Assembly (NCBI GenBank): GCA_029237695.1
Contig: CM055275.1
Coordinates: forward strand, 87,284,433-87,348,432
Direction: 5' to 3'
DNA length: 64,000 bases
Origin: Conchocele bisecta
Taxonomy: Eukaryota > Mollusca > Bivalvia > Lucinida > Thyasiridae
This document shows positions 33,546-44,226 of the stretch, piece after piece; positions within the stretch are counted from its first letter, which is position 1; each line of letters starts with the position of its first letter. The position numbers and the translations under genes are program-made. The notes beneath the pieces were generated by a model, which saw only the letters and a list, made by a program, of their open reading frames with translations, ran no database searches and had not been told where the DNA came from.

Positions 33546-33656
33546 ATTCAGTTTCTATTATAATTCTTGTATCAAAGGTCCTGGCATTGTATTTGATGGA
33601 GATTTGGAATTCCTACACATTTCCTAAATCCTAACCTCCCATGATAAATGTCCAGG

Positions 33657-34018
33657 GCTCCAGATAAGGAATTAGTAATAGAGTATTTTCACTCCATTAT
33701 ATCTGAAGCAATTGGGTATTTCAATATTTTACACATCAACAGACAGCAATTATTGAATAGTTTGCTTCAAAATGAAAACATGTCTTGGCATTTCATTAGA
33801 ATTGTCTCCTTGGAGACAATTCTAATGAAATACCAAGATGTGTTTTCATGGAAAATAAGAAAAATATGCTATATTTGTGGTCTGTTTATTGTTTTCTGTA
33901 GCATGATGAAGATACCTCAAATTTATTATTGGTTTTTGATACACGCTACTTCTGATTTCAATTTGGTTTTTGGCAATTTTAATTGTGTATGCAAATACGC
34001 AGCTTATCTGGATCTCTG
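33657..34018. mobile_element. Foldback MITE F1 in intron 1
   Basis: gctccagataaggaattagt ... cagcttatctggatctct. The core 33782-33838 is a nearly perfect palindrome (cttggcatttcattagaatt / aattctaatgaaataccaag around gtctccttggagac). Confidence 0.92.
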
Positions 34019-34064
34019 ACGACTATCCGCCATCAGAGAGAATGAATCTGAAAAATCAAAAGAC

Positions 34065-34165
34065 ATTGGCCTGGTATTCTACATGTATGTCAAGCTTATC
34101 GGACTCGGAAACAGGAAGAATTCCTCGGCAAGCCTCGTAATTCATAAGTGTTTCCCAGCCTCACA
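34065..34165. repeat. Foldback F12, degraded copy
   Basis: ctggtattct, 'tcaagcttatcggactcgga', 'gaagaattcctcggcaagcc', 'cccagcctcac'. Related to the clearer foldback at 37735-37853 and to 55588-55690. Confidence 0.6.
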
Positions 34166-34194
34166 TGAAAAACTTTCTATTTATCCTCGGAATG

Positions 34195-34350
34195 GATTGT
34201 TAGTTTTTAATACGGAAGTTGTAGGTTCAAACCTCGCCTAGGGCATCAAAAAATACTTATTTCCATCCCACCACTGGTCTGTCGGATGAGACTTTAAACT
34301 GTGGTCCCGTCTCTATATGACCTTACCTGTTGCTGGGACGTTAAATCCAT
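34195..34350 (+). mobile_element. SINE-like element, tRNA-type B box
   Basis: gttgtaggttcaaacctcgc resembles a pol III B box. It is followed by 'atttccatcccacca', 'ctgtcggatgagactttaaa', 'tatatgaccttacctgttgc' and tail 'ggacgttaaatccatcaa'. No clear A-rich tail; target duplication not resolved. Fragments of the same 3' part occur at 33490, 35838 and 55350. Confidence 0.6.
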
Positions 34351-34388
34351 CAATTTTAACTTTTCACTTTTCTAATTATCCCCACTAG

Positions 34389-34545
34389 AACTCGCTGCTG
34401 CCCCCGTCGGAAAGAATGAAGGCCCACACACTAAAGGACCCTACGGGCCCCTTCAACAGGAAGAAACTACTAGCCTTCCTGGAGAAGAAGGCGAAGGATG
34501 AGAAGGATTGGGAAAACATCAAGTCGTACGTGAAAACTTCTCCAG
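34389..34545 (+). CDS. TMOD: Tropomodulin, coding exon 2
   Basis: 157 nt, from acceptor ccccactag to donor ccag|gtaatg, phase 0 in and phase 1 out. It reads NSLLPPSERMKAHTLKDPTG, then PFNRKKLLAFLEKKAKDEKD and WENIKSYVKTSP. Together with exon 1 this gives the family signature DPDNSLLPPS...PTGPF.R..LL.FLEKKAK. This part continues the N-terminal tropomyosin/actin-binding region. The donor sequence is at the same time the first unit of the minisatellite that fills the next 1.3 kb. Confidence 0.97.
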
Positions 34546-35835
34546 GTAATGTTTGTATGAGTGTGTATGTATAGGTGACTGGTATAGATCAATGAGTCGA
34601 TGTATAATGTAGAAGGATTGGTAATGTTTGTATGAGTGTGTGTGTATAGGTGACTGGTATAGATCAATGAGTCGATGTATAATGTAGAAGGATTGGTAAT
34701 GTTTGTATGAGTGTGTGTATGTATAGATGACTGGTATAGATCAATGAGTTGATGTATAATGTAGAAGGATTGGTAATGTGTGTATGAGTGTGTATGTATA
34801 GGTGACTGGTATAGATCCATCTTGAGCGATGTATAATGTAGAAAGGATTGGTAATGTTTGTATGTGTGTGTGTATAGGTGATGGTATGATCCAAATGAGT
34901 GATGTATAATGTGAAAGGGGTTTGGTAATGTTTGTATGAGTGTGTATGTATAGTGACTGGTATAGATCATGAGTTGATGTATTATGTAAGAGGATGTAAT
35001 GTGGTTGGTAATTTGAGAGTGTGTGTATAGGTGCGGTGATGTATAGTCAATGAGTTGATGTTAAATTTGTATGAGAATTGGTGATTGTGTATGAGTGTGT
35101 GATGTAGGTGACTGGTATAGATCTGGTAATATTATGAATGGTTGATGTATAATGTAGAATGGATTGGTAATGTTTGTATGGAGTGTGTGTATGTATAGGT
35201 GACTGGTATAGATCAATGAGTTGATGTATAATGTAGAAGGATTGGTAATGTTTGTATGAGTGTGTGTGTATAGGTGACTGGTATAGATCAATGAGTTGAT
35301 GTATAATGTAGAAGGATTGGTAATGTTTTTGTGAAGTGTAGTGATGTATATGGTAGAAGATGTTATAAGGTGGTAAATGAGTGTGTAGGTGACTGGTACG
35401 ATCAATGTGATGTATAATGTAGAAGGATTGGTAATGTTTGTAGAGTGTATGGTAATTATGTAAGGGTTTGATGTAATAGAATATGAGTGATGTAATAATG
35501 TAGAGATGGTTATGTATGTATTGACGTGTGGTGTGTATATAGATGATGTAATAAGGATCATGAGTGATGTATAATGTAAGAAGATGTAATGTTTGTGTGA
35601 GTGTATGTAATGTATGTATAGGTGACTGGTGTAGATCAATGAGTCGATGTATAATGTAGAAGGATTGGTAATGTTTGTATGAGTGTGTATGTATAGGTGA
35701 CTGGTATAGATCAATGAGTTGATGTATAATGTAGAAGGATTGGTAATGTTTGTTTGAGTGTGTGTATGTATAGATGACTGGTATAGATCAATGAGTCGAT
35801 GTATAATGTAGAAGGATTGGTAATGTTTGTATGAG
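34546..35835 (+). repeat. Minisatellite, ~17 units of ~75 bp, starting at the exon-2 donor
   Basis: Unit: gtaatgtttgtatgagtgtg, tatgtataggtgactggtat, agatcaatgagtcgatgtat, aatgtagaaggattg. Unit starts at 34546, 34621, 34696 and 34772 give the period. Units near 34900-35130 and 35330-35600 are strongly eroded, the ends are clean. Long frames seen on the minus strand (His/Thr/Tyr-rich) are products of the repeat. Confidence 0.95.
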
Positions 35836-35837
35836 AT

Positions 35838-36035
35838 TGTGGTCTTTCAGATGAGACTGGAAACTGAGTCACTGAGGAGTTACATTCACCATGTTTGTAT
35901 CAATGCTGGTAGCAAGGGGATTAGTTTCGTGATAACGAAGCCTTTGTTGTAATTTCAGCACTGATTGTATGCTACAGGTACTTTCCTGTCTGTATATGAC
36001 CGTATTATTGAACAACATATAGCACACCAATCAAT
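35838..36035 (+). repeat. SINE-like fragment with (ATCA)n tail
   Basis: tcagatgagactggaaactg, 'ctgtctgtatatgaccgtat' and 'caccaatcaatcaatc' resemble the 3' half of the SINE at 34195 with an unrelated insertion between. Confidence 0.45.
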
Positions 36036-36287
36036 CAATCTTGCAATGTAGTAATAATGGCTAAAATCGAAATTATTTTTGCGCATATCTCAATTTGTGA
36101 GACTCGTGTACATGTATGTTAAATTTCGGTCATCGAATAGTTGTTTGACTTTTTCTGTTATATTGCGCTTTATATTATTATTTTCTTACTTTTGAACCCT
36201 CCCCTTCTGAAAAGTTGGCAAACTAATAATAGCAAATTTGATTAGTATACATTTGGCATGTCTCAGTCCATATAGGGTACAGTCCGA
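36036..36287. other. Intronic sequence, nothing recognised
   Basis: No repeat partner or coding signal found. Confidence 0.4.
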
Positions 36288-36641
36288 GTTCCAGATAAGG
36301 TGCGTATTTTACGTACTTATTTTAGCTGAATACGCATTGAAATATGCATTGATTTTCAAATTGAGTCGTGAAAATACTATAATAAAGTTGAAAATTTGCT
36401 TTTTGCAGCTGAAATAAGTGAATTTTTAAATTTGTTTTATTTTTTATCATTTGTTCCCTATTTAATAAGTAAGAAAATCAATAATTCCTTTGTAAACGTA
36501 AAATTCACATTGAATTTGAAATATCGTTCGTTCGGCTTATTTTTAGGGTGGGAATTGCCTCGAACAATACCTACCATACCTGGGAATATTGAAATATGGG
36601 GGTATAATACTCTTGAGATACAAAACTTACCTGGAGCTCTG
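36288..36641 (+). mobile_element. Foldback MITE F2
   Basis: gagttccagataaggtgcgt ... cttacctggagctct. Interior: 'gcgtattttacgtacttatt', 'gcagctgaaataagtgaatt', 'tgttccctatttaataag', 'gggggtataatactctt'. Confidence 0.88.
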
Positions 36642-37065
36642 TACAGTGTACATGTATTTTAATTGCATCTGTTGGGCATTCTGTGATAGAAAGTTACTTG
36701 TTGGTTTGGTAATGTGTATTTTTAATGTGGCATATTTGGACTAGTATGCATACAATTTCAGTATTATTGTTGCTAACACAGTAAATAATCAACACGTATG
36801 TGAGTGTTTTAGTTGGTAATGTTATATAATCTCATTTATTATACCTTATTTCTATTTCTAGGCATTGCATTGGTCAATTTCATATCACGTGACAAAAATG
36901 TTCTACCGTATCGCCCGCTTCACAATGCAGCGGGCAATATTAGAGGGGAATATTACAATATTACCGTCCCGTCCCGAAAATACAGAAATATAATTACGGT
37001 AACGCCGTTGGACTGCATTGGCATTTACCCAAAATAGAAACCAAATGTGCATACAAATGAAATTG

Positions 37066-37216
37066 CAACAGACGATGGGCTGGTTATTTTTCGATAAAAA
37101 GCTGTTTTGATAGCGCATGAGAATCGTGTGCTGCCAAAACATGTTTGTTTTTTTTAAGAATTAAGGCAAAAATGAAAAACAGCTGACGACAATTTTCGTC
37201 TCCTGCATAGAAAGTT
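37066..37216. mobile_element. Foldback F4, partial copy
   Basis: caacagacga ... 'agcgcatgagaatcgtgtgctgc', 'aaaacatgtttgtt', 'acagctgacgacaattttcg', 'cctgcatagaaag'. The left terminus is lost. Confidence 0.65.
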
Positions 37217-37303
37217 CAGTGCCTGTTGTGATTGATTGAATTATGTGTTGCTGGGTGTGTCTCGTTATGAGGTAGTTGTTGTTGTTACACTTGCGGATAT
37301 TGC

Positions 37304-37706
37304 AGAGCTCCAGATAAGCTGCGTATTTGCGTAAATACCCAATTAAAATTGCCAAAAACCCAATTGAAATCAGAAGTAGCGAGTATCAAAAAGCAATAAC
37401 AAATTTGTGGTACCTTTATCATGCTGCAGAAAGCAATAAACAGACCACAAATATATAGCATATTTTTCTTACTTTTCCATGAAAACACATCTTGTTATTT
37501 CATTAGAATTGTCTCCAAGAATTCAATTCTAATGAAATGCCAAGACATGTTTTCATTTCGAAGCAAACTATTCAATAATTGCTGTCTGTTGATGTGTAAA
37601 CAGTAGTGCGATTTTATTTTACCCAATTAAAATATTGAAATACCCAATTGCTTCAGATATGACGGAGTGAAAATACTCAATTACTAATTCCTTATCTGGA
37701 GCCCTG
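37304..37706. mobile_element. Foldback MITE F1
   Basis: agagctccagataagctgcg ... tccttatctggagccct. The core palindrome lies at 37490-37545. Confidence 0.9.
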
Positions 37707-37734
37707 ATATTGTATATAGAGAATACCAGGCTAG

Positions 37735-37853
37735 TGTCTTTTGATATCAAGTTTATCAGGCAAGGCTAGGAAACGCGTACAAATTCCGAGGCTTGCCGAG
37801 GAATTTGTACCGTTTCCGAGCCGTGCCTGATAAACTTGATATCAAAACACACC
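37735..37853. repeat. Foldback F12, complete
   Basis: ttttgatatcaagtttatca (37739) pairs with tgataaacttgatatcaaaa ending at 37848. The inner part 'ggcaaggctaggaaacg', 'aaattcc' is imperfectly inverted too. Confidence 0.88.
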
Positions 37854-37957
37854 AGGTAACGTTTTATGCTCGAAAATTACCACAGATGATGTCGTTATCT
37901 ATGGACAGAACGCGGACTTGTTTACGTTGCGTCATTACACTAACGTCATTCGGTAAT

Positions 37958-37982
37958 CTCACGTGACGTCATCCGACCAATG
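37958..37982 (+). promoter_or_regulatory. CACGTG / TGACGTCA / CCAAT motif cluster
   Basis: Within 25 bp: CACGTG (37960-37965) overlapping TGACGTCA (37964-37971), then CCAAT (37978-37982). A second near-CRE (taacgtcatt) lies about 20 bp upstream. Such a set is typical of animal promoters and enhancers, but I see no transcript start or exon next to it. Confidence 0.35.
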
Positions 37983-38166
37983 GAACGTCAGTTTTAACTT
38001 CATTGTAACCCGGATGTAAAAAAAAATGTGATCAGTCAGTACGTATTTGGTCAATACAGGGCAGGTTACCTGATATAAACTTGTAACATTCCCCAACAAT
38101 GCATAATGGGATAAAATGAGGCTTAGGACCTTTGTAGCCAATGTGGAGCCAGGTCTCCCTTTGCAC

Positions 38167-38499
38167 GGAGCTCCAGATAAGGTGTGTATTAGCGTATTTT
38201 ACGCACTTATTTTAGCAGAATACGCACTGATTATCAGAAGTGGGAGTACAAAATACTCACAGCCATGTGAAAAACCGCATTGATTTTCGTTTAAAAATAC
38301 TGTAATAAAGTTGAAATTTACTTAGTTGAGCTGCAAAAAGCTCAAATAAGTGAACTTTTAAATGATTTTTTTTTTTTATCACTTTTTCCCTATTTATTAA
38401 GGAAGAAATCAATAATACATTTGTAAAAGTAAAATACGCATTGTATTTGAAATCTGGGGGTATAATACTCTTTAGAAACAAAACTTATCTGGAGCCCTG
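38167..38499 (+). mobile_element. Foldback MITE F2, reference copy
   Basis: ggagctccagataaggtgtg ... aaacttatctggagccctg. In order: 'gcgtattttacgcacttatt', 'agaagtgggagtacaaaata', 'ttagttgagctgcaaaaagc', 'tttccctatttattaagg', 'aaatctgggggtataatact'. Confidence 0.92.
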
Positions 38500-38578
38500 T
38501 TTGAATTCATGCAGTCGGATCCAGATCATCTATTGAAACATTTTGTCACTACCTATCACAAACAAATGATGGGTTTGT

Positions 38579-38976
38579 AGGTGTATGATCACGTGGTTAC
38601 AACAACAATGTAACAAGTACTGAAACTTCCAGAAGCCCTCCGATTCAAAGTACATATTCTTTTATTTTGTCCTTAATATGTAACGGATTTTGATGAAATA
38701 TGGCGCTTCAAACGCATCTTGTTAAGCTGCATTTGGTGGTCTCTGTACTTTGGCCCAAACTTCTGTTGTTTTTGCGAGGAATTGATTTCCGTGTCAAACG
38801 ACACGGAAATCGATTCTTCGCAAAAACGACATAAGTATGTGCCGAACTCCTGGGACCACCAAAATGCAGCTCATGAAGATGCGTTGCTGCGCCATAGTTC
38901 ATCAAAATCCGTTGCATATTAAGGAAAATATCAAATAATACTTACTTGTTGTTGTAACCACATGATCATGCACCTT
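38579..38976. mobile_element. Foldback F6, complete, ~400 bp, inverted along its whole length
   Basis: Ends aggtgtatgatcacgtggtt / aaccacatgatcatgcacct, then 'acaacaacaa' / 'ttgttgttgt', 'gattttgatgaaatatggcg' / its inverse, 'agctgcatttggtggtc', and a centre 'gatttccgtgtcaaacgac' / 'acggaaatc'. The arms are about 190 bp each. Confidence 0.92.
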
Positions 38977-38999
38977 GGGTTTGTATAGTCTGGTAATAT

Positions 39000-39155
39000 G
39001 GCATTGGGCTTCAATTTGCAGGTCGTCGGTTCAATCTCTGACCTAGGGGAAATAATACTTCCATCCAAATTGTATTGGGTTGGCCTCAAAGATTCTCTGT
39101 AAGGCCTAAGATACCTTAGCTTAGCTGTTTACAGGCCGTTAAACATCATTAACAC
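39000..39155 (+). mobile_element. SINE-like element, tRNA-type
   Basis: tctggtaatatggcattggg (possible A box), 'gtcgtcggttcaatctctga' (B-box-like), 'aatacttccatcc', 'ggccgttaaacatcattaac'. Tail type matches the SINE at 42246. Confidence 0.55.
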
Positions 39156-39169
39156 ACCACAGGCGTGTA

Positions 39170-39370
39170 TAGTGGTATGGGCAAAAAGTGTAGATCCAGA
39201 TGAGCCGGCTTGTGAGGAGCCGTCTCATCAGGATCTGCACTTTTTACAAGTAATTACCCCCCTTTTCATAAATTGACTAGTCTGAAGAAATTCATTTTGT
39301 AACGATTGAATTGGTTGCAAAATTAACATATTAAAATCCATTGCAGTTACTTATGGGTGAAAGGGTTAAA
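39170..39370 (+). repeat. Foldback motif A element
   Basis: agtgtagatccagatgagcc / gtctcatcaggatctgcact hairpin (39186-39244), then 'caagtaattaccccccttt', 'cataaattgactagtctga'. It ends near 'gtgaaagggttaaa'. Confidence 0.85.
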
Positions 39371-39494
39371 TAAATACTCTTCTGTGTAGATGGGCTGTTA
39401 AGCACCATTCCATGCATATTGAGTTAGGACTTCTTGCATCAACTAATTGATGCTAATTTCCCATTGGTTGTGTGATAAGAGTTTGCACATGTAC

Positions 39495-41084
39495 AGAGCT
39501 CCAGATAAGGTGCGTAATTGTTTTAGCTGAATAGTGTTTGCATTTTGCAGCTCAAATAAGTGAATGTTTTAAAGTTGTTATATTTTTATGCCCCACCACG
39601 ATAGTGGAGAGGGCATTTAGTGTTACCCTTGTCCGTCCGTCCCGTCCGTCCGTCCGTCCGTCCGTCCGTCACAAAACTTTAATGCTCAGGTAAATGTCTC
39701 AGAATTTCTTCACCCTTCGACCGATCTGCTTCATATTTCTTATACACATTGCTCTAATGGTCCTCTACCGCCCTGTGCCAAATCCACGTTCATCCTGCCC
39801 CCGCCAAGCCCAGGGTCAAGGACACATACTTAGTGCTTCAAAAACTTTAACGCTCAGGTAAATATCTTATAATTTCTGTTTTCTTTCACGGATCAGCTTC
39901 ATACTTCATATACGCATTGCTCTAATGGTCCTCTACTGCCCTGTGCCAAATCCACGTTCGTCCTGCCCCCGCCGAGCCCAGGGTCAAGGTCACATACTTG
40001 GTGCTTCAAAAACTTTAACGCTCTGGTAAATATCTTATATTTTCTGTTTGCTTTCACGGATCAGCTTCATATTTCATATACGCATTGCTCTGATGGTCCT
40101 CTACTGTCCTGTGCCAAATCCACGTTCGTCCTGCCCCCGCCAAGCCCAGGGTCAAAGTCAATACTTAGTGCTTCAAAAACTTTAACGCTCAGGTAAATAT
40201 CTTATAATTTCTGTTTTCTTTCACGGATCAGCTTCATACTTCATATACGCATTGCTCTAATGGTCCTCTACCGCCCTGTGCCAAATCCACGTTCGTCCTG
40301 CCCCAGCCAAGCCCAGGGTCAAGGTCACATACTTGGTGCTTCAAAAACTTTTAACGCTCGGGTAAATATCTTATATTTTCTGTTTGCTTTCACGGATCAT
40401 CTTCATACTTCATATACGCATTGCTGTAATGGTCCTCTACCGCCCTGTGCCAAATCCACGTTCGTCCTGCCCCCGCCGAGCCCAGGGTGAAGGTCACATA
40501 CTTGGTGCTTCAAAAACTTTAACGCTCGGGTAAATATCTTATACTTTCCGTTTGCTTTCATGGATCAGCTTCATATTTCATATACGCATTGCTCTGATGG
40601 TCCTCTACTGTCCTGTGCCAAATCCACGTTCGTCCTGCCCCCGCCAAGCCCAGGGTCAAGGTCACATACTTAGTGCTTCAAAAACTTTAACGCTCAGGTA
40701 AATATCTTATAATTTCTGTTTTCTTTCACGGATCATCTTCATACTTCATATACGCATTGCTGTAATGGTCCTCAAACGCCCTGTGCCAAATCCACGTTCG
40801 TCCTGCCCCCGCCGAGCCCAGGGTCAAGGTCACATACTTGGTGCTTCAAAAACTTTAACGCTCGGGTAAATATCTTATAATTTTTACTTGGAATTTTGCC
40901 TCATTTATTATCAAAGCGATATGTGGGGCATCCGTGTTCTATGAACACATTTTCTATTTTTTTATAATTTGTTCCCTATTTAGTAATGAAGAAAATCAAT
41001 AATCGATTTGTAAAAGAAAATACGCAACGATTTTGAAACCAGAGGGAATAGTACGCTTTAGACACAAAGCTTATCTGGAGCACT
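39495..41084 (+). mobile_element. Foldback F2 split by Helentron-like H2
   Basis: The left part 39495-39587 (agagctccagataaggtgcg ... ttaaagttgttatattttt) and right part 40957-41084 (ttgttccctatttagtaatg ... cttatctggagcactg) together make one F2 copy. Confidence 0.9.
39588..40956 (+). mobile_element. Helentron-like element H2, 8 tandem units of ~168 bp
   Basis: 5' hairpin atgccccaccacgatagtgg..agggcat (39588-39616), 'ttagtgttacccttgtccgt', (GTCC)n, then units beginning 'aactttaacgctcaggtaaa' at about 39680, 39845, 40012, 40177, 40344, 40512, 40682 and 40852. These are diverged relatives of the H1 unit. It ends 'ggggcatccgtgttctatga', a gtgttc/gaacac hairpin and attttCTA followed by T. The last G of CTAG is changed. 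Confidence 0.9.
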
Positions 41085-41142
41085 GCATGTATATTTAGTA
41101 TCCTTGTGGTCAGATGCACTGGAATACCTTACAACCAAGGTG

Positions 41143-41367
41143 TTAACCCTTAGACAACAATTGTCGTCTGCTGTTGCTTTTATATCTTGCCTTATTTCTC
41201 AATAAAAACATAATTCGACAGCACTTCAGAATGATTCTGAAGTGCTTTCAAAGCATGTTGTAAATTATTCTAAAGTGCTGTCAAAGCATGTTTTTGATAA
41301 TAAAAATGGAAAATAGAAAATAAACAGCAGACGACAAAAAAAATAAGATAGCGGTGTAAGGGTTTAA
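41143..41367. mobile_element. Foldback MITE F4
   Basis: ttaacccttagacaacaatt ... gatagcggtgtaagggttt. It has a doubled central module ('agcacttcagaatgattctg', then 'gttgtaaattattctaaagt'); the copy at 42550 has one. Confidence 0.85.
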
Positions 41368-41389
41368 CCAAGGGAAATGAACTACCATA

Positions 41390-41585
41390 ATTACCCTAAA
41401 TATTCGGACACCAATATGTGAGCAAACAGTGTAGACCCAGACCAGCCTGCTCATGAAGGATCAGTCTGCACTATTTGCCATTTTCACAGAATGCTTCGGA
41501 GGCCTCATTGGACAACATAATCAACTTGATAAATGTTTATGACACTTATAACAATTGGTTTTGGTGTCCGAATATTTAGGGTAAT
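41390..41585. mobile_element. TIR element F8
   Basis: TIRs attaccctaaatattcggac / gtccgaatatttagggtaat. The centre has 'aacagtgtagacccagacca', with the right half of its hairpin partly deleted. The second copy, 42770-42976, keeps the full hairpin (tgctcctgaaggagca). Confidence 0.88.
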
Positions 41586-42245
41586 TACGGTATGTAAGTA
41601 TTTCAATGAGTTTAAACAATATTTACTTCAAATTAAGGGTTAACCTGGTTACAGTATTCATGCTATTCATCTTGTCAAACTGGCAATCACTTTAGGCCGA
41701 AGTGTCGATTCGTCCCATCGGGCTGAATTGTCATAGTACGTATAGTATGGCGATACATACTGGTAATTATTATCTTCGCAAGTACTGTGTTCCAGGTATT
41801 ACTCAGTGCATTTCATTCTGAAAATACTTAGTTTCACAATGTGCAATTCGCCGCAAATGGTTACTAGTCATAACGAATATACATTGGTGCGGTTTAAAAG
41901 GGTAGGAATATTACCACACCACACATAATGGTTATATTTGTGACGAGTTGCGTTGATTTTATGTATTTGGGAAATGTAATTCTGAATTACCTACTGTCAT
42001 CGCTGCAGTACACCTGTTACATTACCCAAATCACACAACTTATGATTATTTATATCTATGAGACCGTCACCAAGTAAAATATTAACCCTTAGACCGGTGA
42101 GTGGTGGTCGGGCGAATGAGACGGCGTAAATTAACGGTATGGGGTTCCTCCTTATAGGAATCACGATTTGCCTGGTTTGGCCCTCAGGTACGTTTTTATC
42201 TTTGGCTCTTTAGTTACCTAGGAGTTGAATTGGGTTATTGCCCAT
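41586..42245. other. Intronic sequence, nothing recognised
   Basis: No coding signal or repeat partner noticed. Confidence 0.4.
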
Positions 42246-42551
42246 TATAAAAGTAGTAAGATTATTACTGATCCTACTGCTTTGGAAAGGGCCAAATGAT
42301 TCTGGTGTGGCGAGGACCTGGCATCAGATCAGGATTATTCTTATTTCAGGGCTGAATATATAGTTTTGTTTTTGTAAATATTCAGTTCTGATTTTGGGAT
42401 TTTCCCCCCATTTGTACATGTACATGTACTTGAACATGTACATGTACTTGTACAGGAAATATATGGGATTTAGTACTAACCCCATTGACCCGGCCTTAAA
42501 TGACCTTAGTTGTTGATAGGCCGTTAAACCCCAACAAACAAACAAACAAAC
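42246..42551 (+). mobile_element. SINE S2, 5' part and (AAAC)n tail
   Basis: tataaaagtagtaagattat, 'ctggtgtggcgaggacctgg', 'catcagatcagg', 'tgtaaatattcagttctgat', 'ccattgacccggccttaaat', 'taggccgttaaaccccaaca' and (aaac)n. The copy at 49543-49822 has the same order and a clear target duplication. A GTACAT-rich microsatellite (42413-42457) interrupts this copy. Confidence 0.8.
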
Positions 42552-42976
42552 CCTTAGACCGTTACACACAACAATTGTTGTCTGCTGTTGCTTTTATATC
42601 TTGCCTTATTTCTCAATAAAAACATGGTTTGACAGCACTTGTAAATTATTCTAAAGTGCTGTCAAAGCATGTTTTTGATGATAAAAATGGAAAATAGAAA
42701 ATAAACAGCAGACAGCAAAAAATATAAGATAGCGGTGTAAGGGTTTAACCAAGGGAAATTAACTATGTAATTACCCTAAATATTCGGACACCAATATGTG
42801 AGCAAACAGTGTAGACCCTGACCAGCCTGCTCCTGAAGGAGCAGTCTGATCAGGGTCTGCACTATTTGCCATTTTCACAGAATGCTTCGGAGGTCTCATT
42901 GGACAACATAATCAACTTGATAAATGTTTATGACACTTATAACAATTGGTTTTGGTGTCCGAATATTTAGGGTAAT
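42550..42976. repeat. Second copy of the F4+F8 pair
   Basis: F4 (42550-42748), the same linking sequence 'taaccaagggaaat' and F8 (42770-42976) repeat the arrangement of 41143-41585. Because the unrelated linker is shared, this is one duplication of the composite, not two pairs of insertions. Confidence 0.88.
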
Positions 42977-43426
42977 ACGCAACAGGGATCGTAACATTTG
43001 TGTATTTTCGTCATTTTCAATGATAGATTTTTTTTAACATTTAGAACCCTAGTCCCTGGCACGTATATTGGGATGAATACGGTATCTGCTAGTAAACGCC
43101 TGTGTATGAACAGTTGTTATCTCACTACCTGTGTTATGTCGCTAATTACCTCCTACTTAATTACCATTGTATTAATTACCTGTGGATCAACTCCTTCACC
43201 CCTGGATATCTTGATGGTATCATCCATATACCCTACATGTATGAGACACTCCATGTGAGTTTCTACCTTTGGGCATCTGCGTAATTTCATGAAATACGTT
43301 TACAATATTTTCCGTAAATGGCGTCAAGAGTTGACAACATTTTTAGAGTTCATGCAGAATTATATTATTCCGCATGTACTCTGAAAATTTGTAAACTTTT
43401 GACTTCATTTATGAAAAATATTATAC
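42977..43426. other. Intronic sequence, nothing recognised
   Basis: A few short open frames, none with coding character I recognise. Confidence 0.4.
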
Positions 43427-43879
43427 AGAGCTCCAGATAAAGTGCGTATTTGCTTAAATACCCAATGAAAATTGCCAAAAACACAATTTAAATCAGAAGT
43501 AGTGAGTATCAAAAAGCATTGCAAAATTTGTGGTATCTTTATCATGCTACAGCAAACAATAAACAGATCACAAATATAGCATATATTTCTTATTTTTCCA
43601 TGAAAACACACTTGGTATTTCATTAGAATTGTCTCCAAGGAGATGATTCTAATGAAATACCAAGACATGTTTTCATTTAGAAGCAAACTATTCAATAATT
43701 GTGGTCTGTTGATGTGTAAACAGTAGTGTGATTTTATTTTAACCAATTAAAATTTTGTGTTGTTTGCTGTGTAAACAGTAGTGTGATTTTATTTTAACCA
43801 ATTAAAATTTTGAAATACCCAATTGATTCAGAAATGATGGAGTGACAATACTCAATTACTATAATTCCTTATCTGGAGC
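43427..43879. mobile_element. Foldback MITE F1 with internal duplication
   Basis: agagctccagataaagtgcg ... cttatctggagca. The stretch 'gtgtaaacagtagtgtgatt ... accaattaaaattttg' is present twice in tandem (about 43713-43758 and 43770-43812). Confidence 0.9.
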
Positions 43880-43886
43880 AATAAAT

Positions 43887-44185
43887 GTAAATCCAATAAT
43901 TATTTACCAGAAAACATTGTTAATGTCAAATTTACAGACCATCATAATTTTGCACTTACGAACAGTTTAGTCGCACAAAGTTTATACGACTAAAATGTTT
44001 GTAAGTGCAAATTTATGATAATCTGGAAATTTAAATTGATGGATTCACATTTATTGAGCATAGGCTGCATATGCAGCCTATGCTCAATACATGTGAATCC
44101 AATACTTGTTTACAAGAAAATATTGTTAATGTTAAATTTACAGACCATCATAATTTTGCACTTACGAACAGTTTAGTCGCACACT
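43887..44185. repeat. Foldback F10 with a 60-bp palindrome
   Basis: The centre attgagcataggctgcat | atgcagcctatgctcaat (44053-44088) is perfect, flanked by ggattcacat / atgtgaatcc (44041-44100). Outward on both sides: 'ccaata..tt..ttac.agaaaa.attgttaatg', 'tttacagaccatcataattt', 'tgcacttacgaacagtttag'. The two flanking blocks are direct rather than inverted. The right one is cut by F5 at 44186. A third copy of the block lies at 55450-55575. Confidence 0.82.
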
Positions 44186-44226
44186 TGGAAAAGTCGCGGG
44201 AATACTGGACGAGGCCTTTTCCAAGT
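44186..44226. repeat. Foldback F5, truncated
   Basis: cttggaaaagtcgcgggaat ... gaggccttttccaag: left arm complete, right arm deleted. It is followed by 'tataccccgataaattccac' and 'ataaacaattggcgataaaa' (44284-44309), the same neighbours as at 22897-22990. Confidence 0.85.

Noticed and set aside
33850..34018. Tropomodulin alternative exon from the + frame over the F1 foldback
   Set aside because: The same frame text appears in every F1 copy in the window, so it is repeat-derived.
34470..35714. His/Thr/Tyr-rich minus-strand frames of 76-217 codons
   Set aside because: They are the reverse translation of the 75-bp minisatellite; the + strand is explained by tropomodulin exon 2 and its intron.
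39000..39155. A functional tRNA gene
   Set aside because: A- and B-box-like text is present but no cloverleaf can be folded and the tail is SINE-like.
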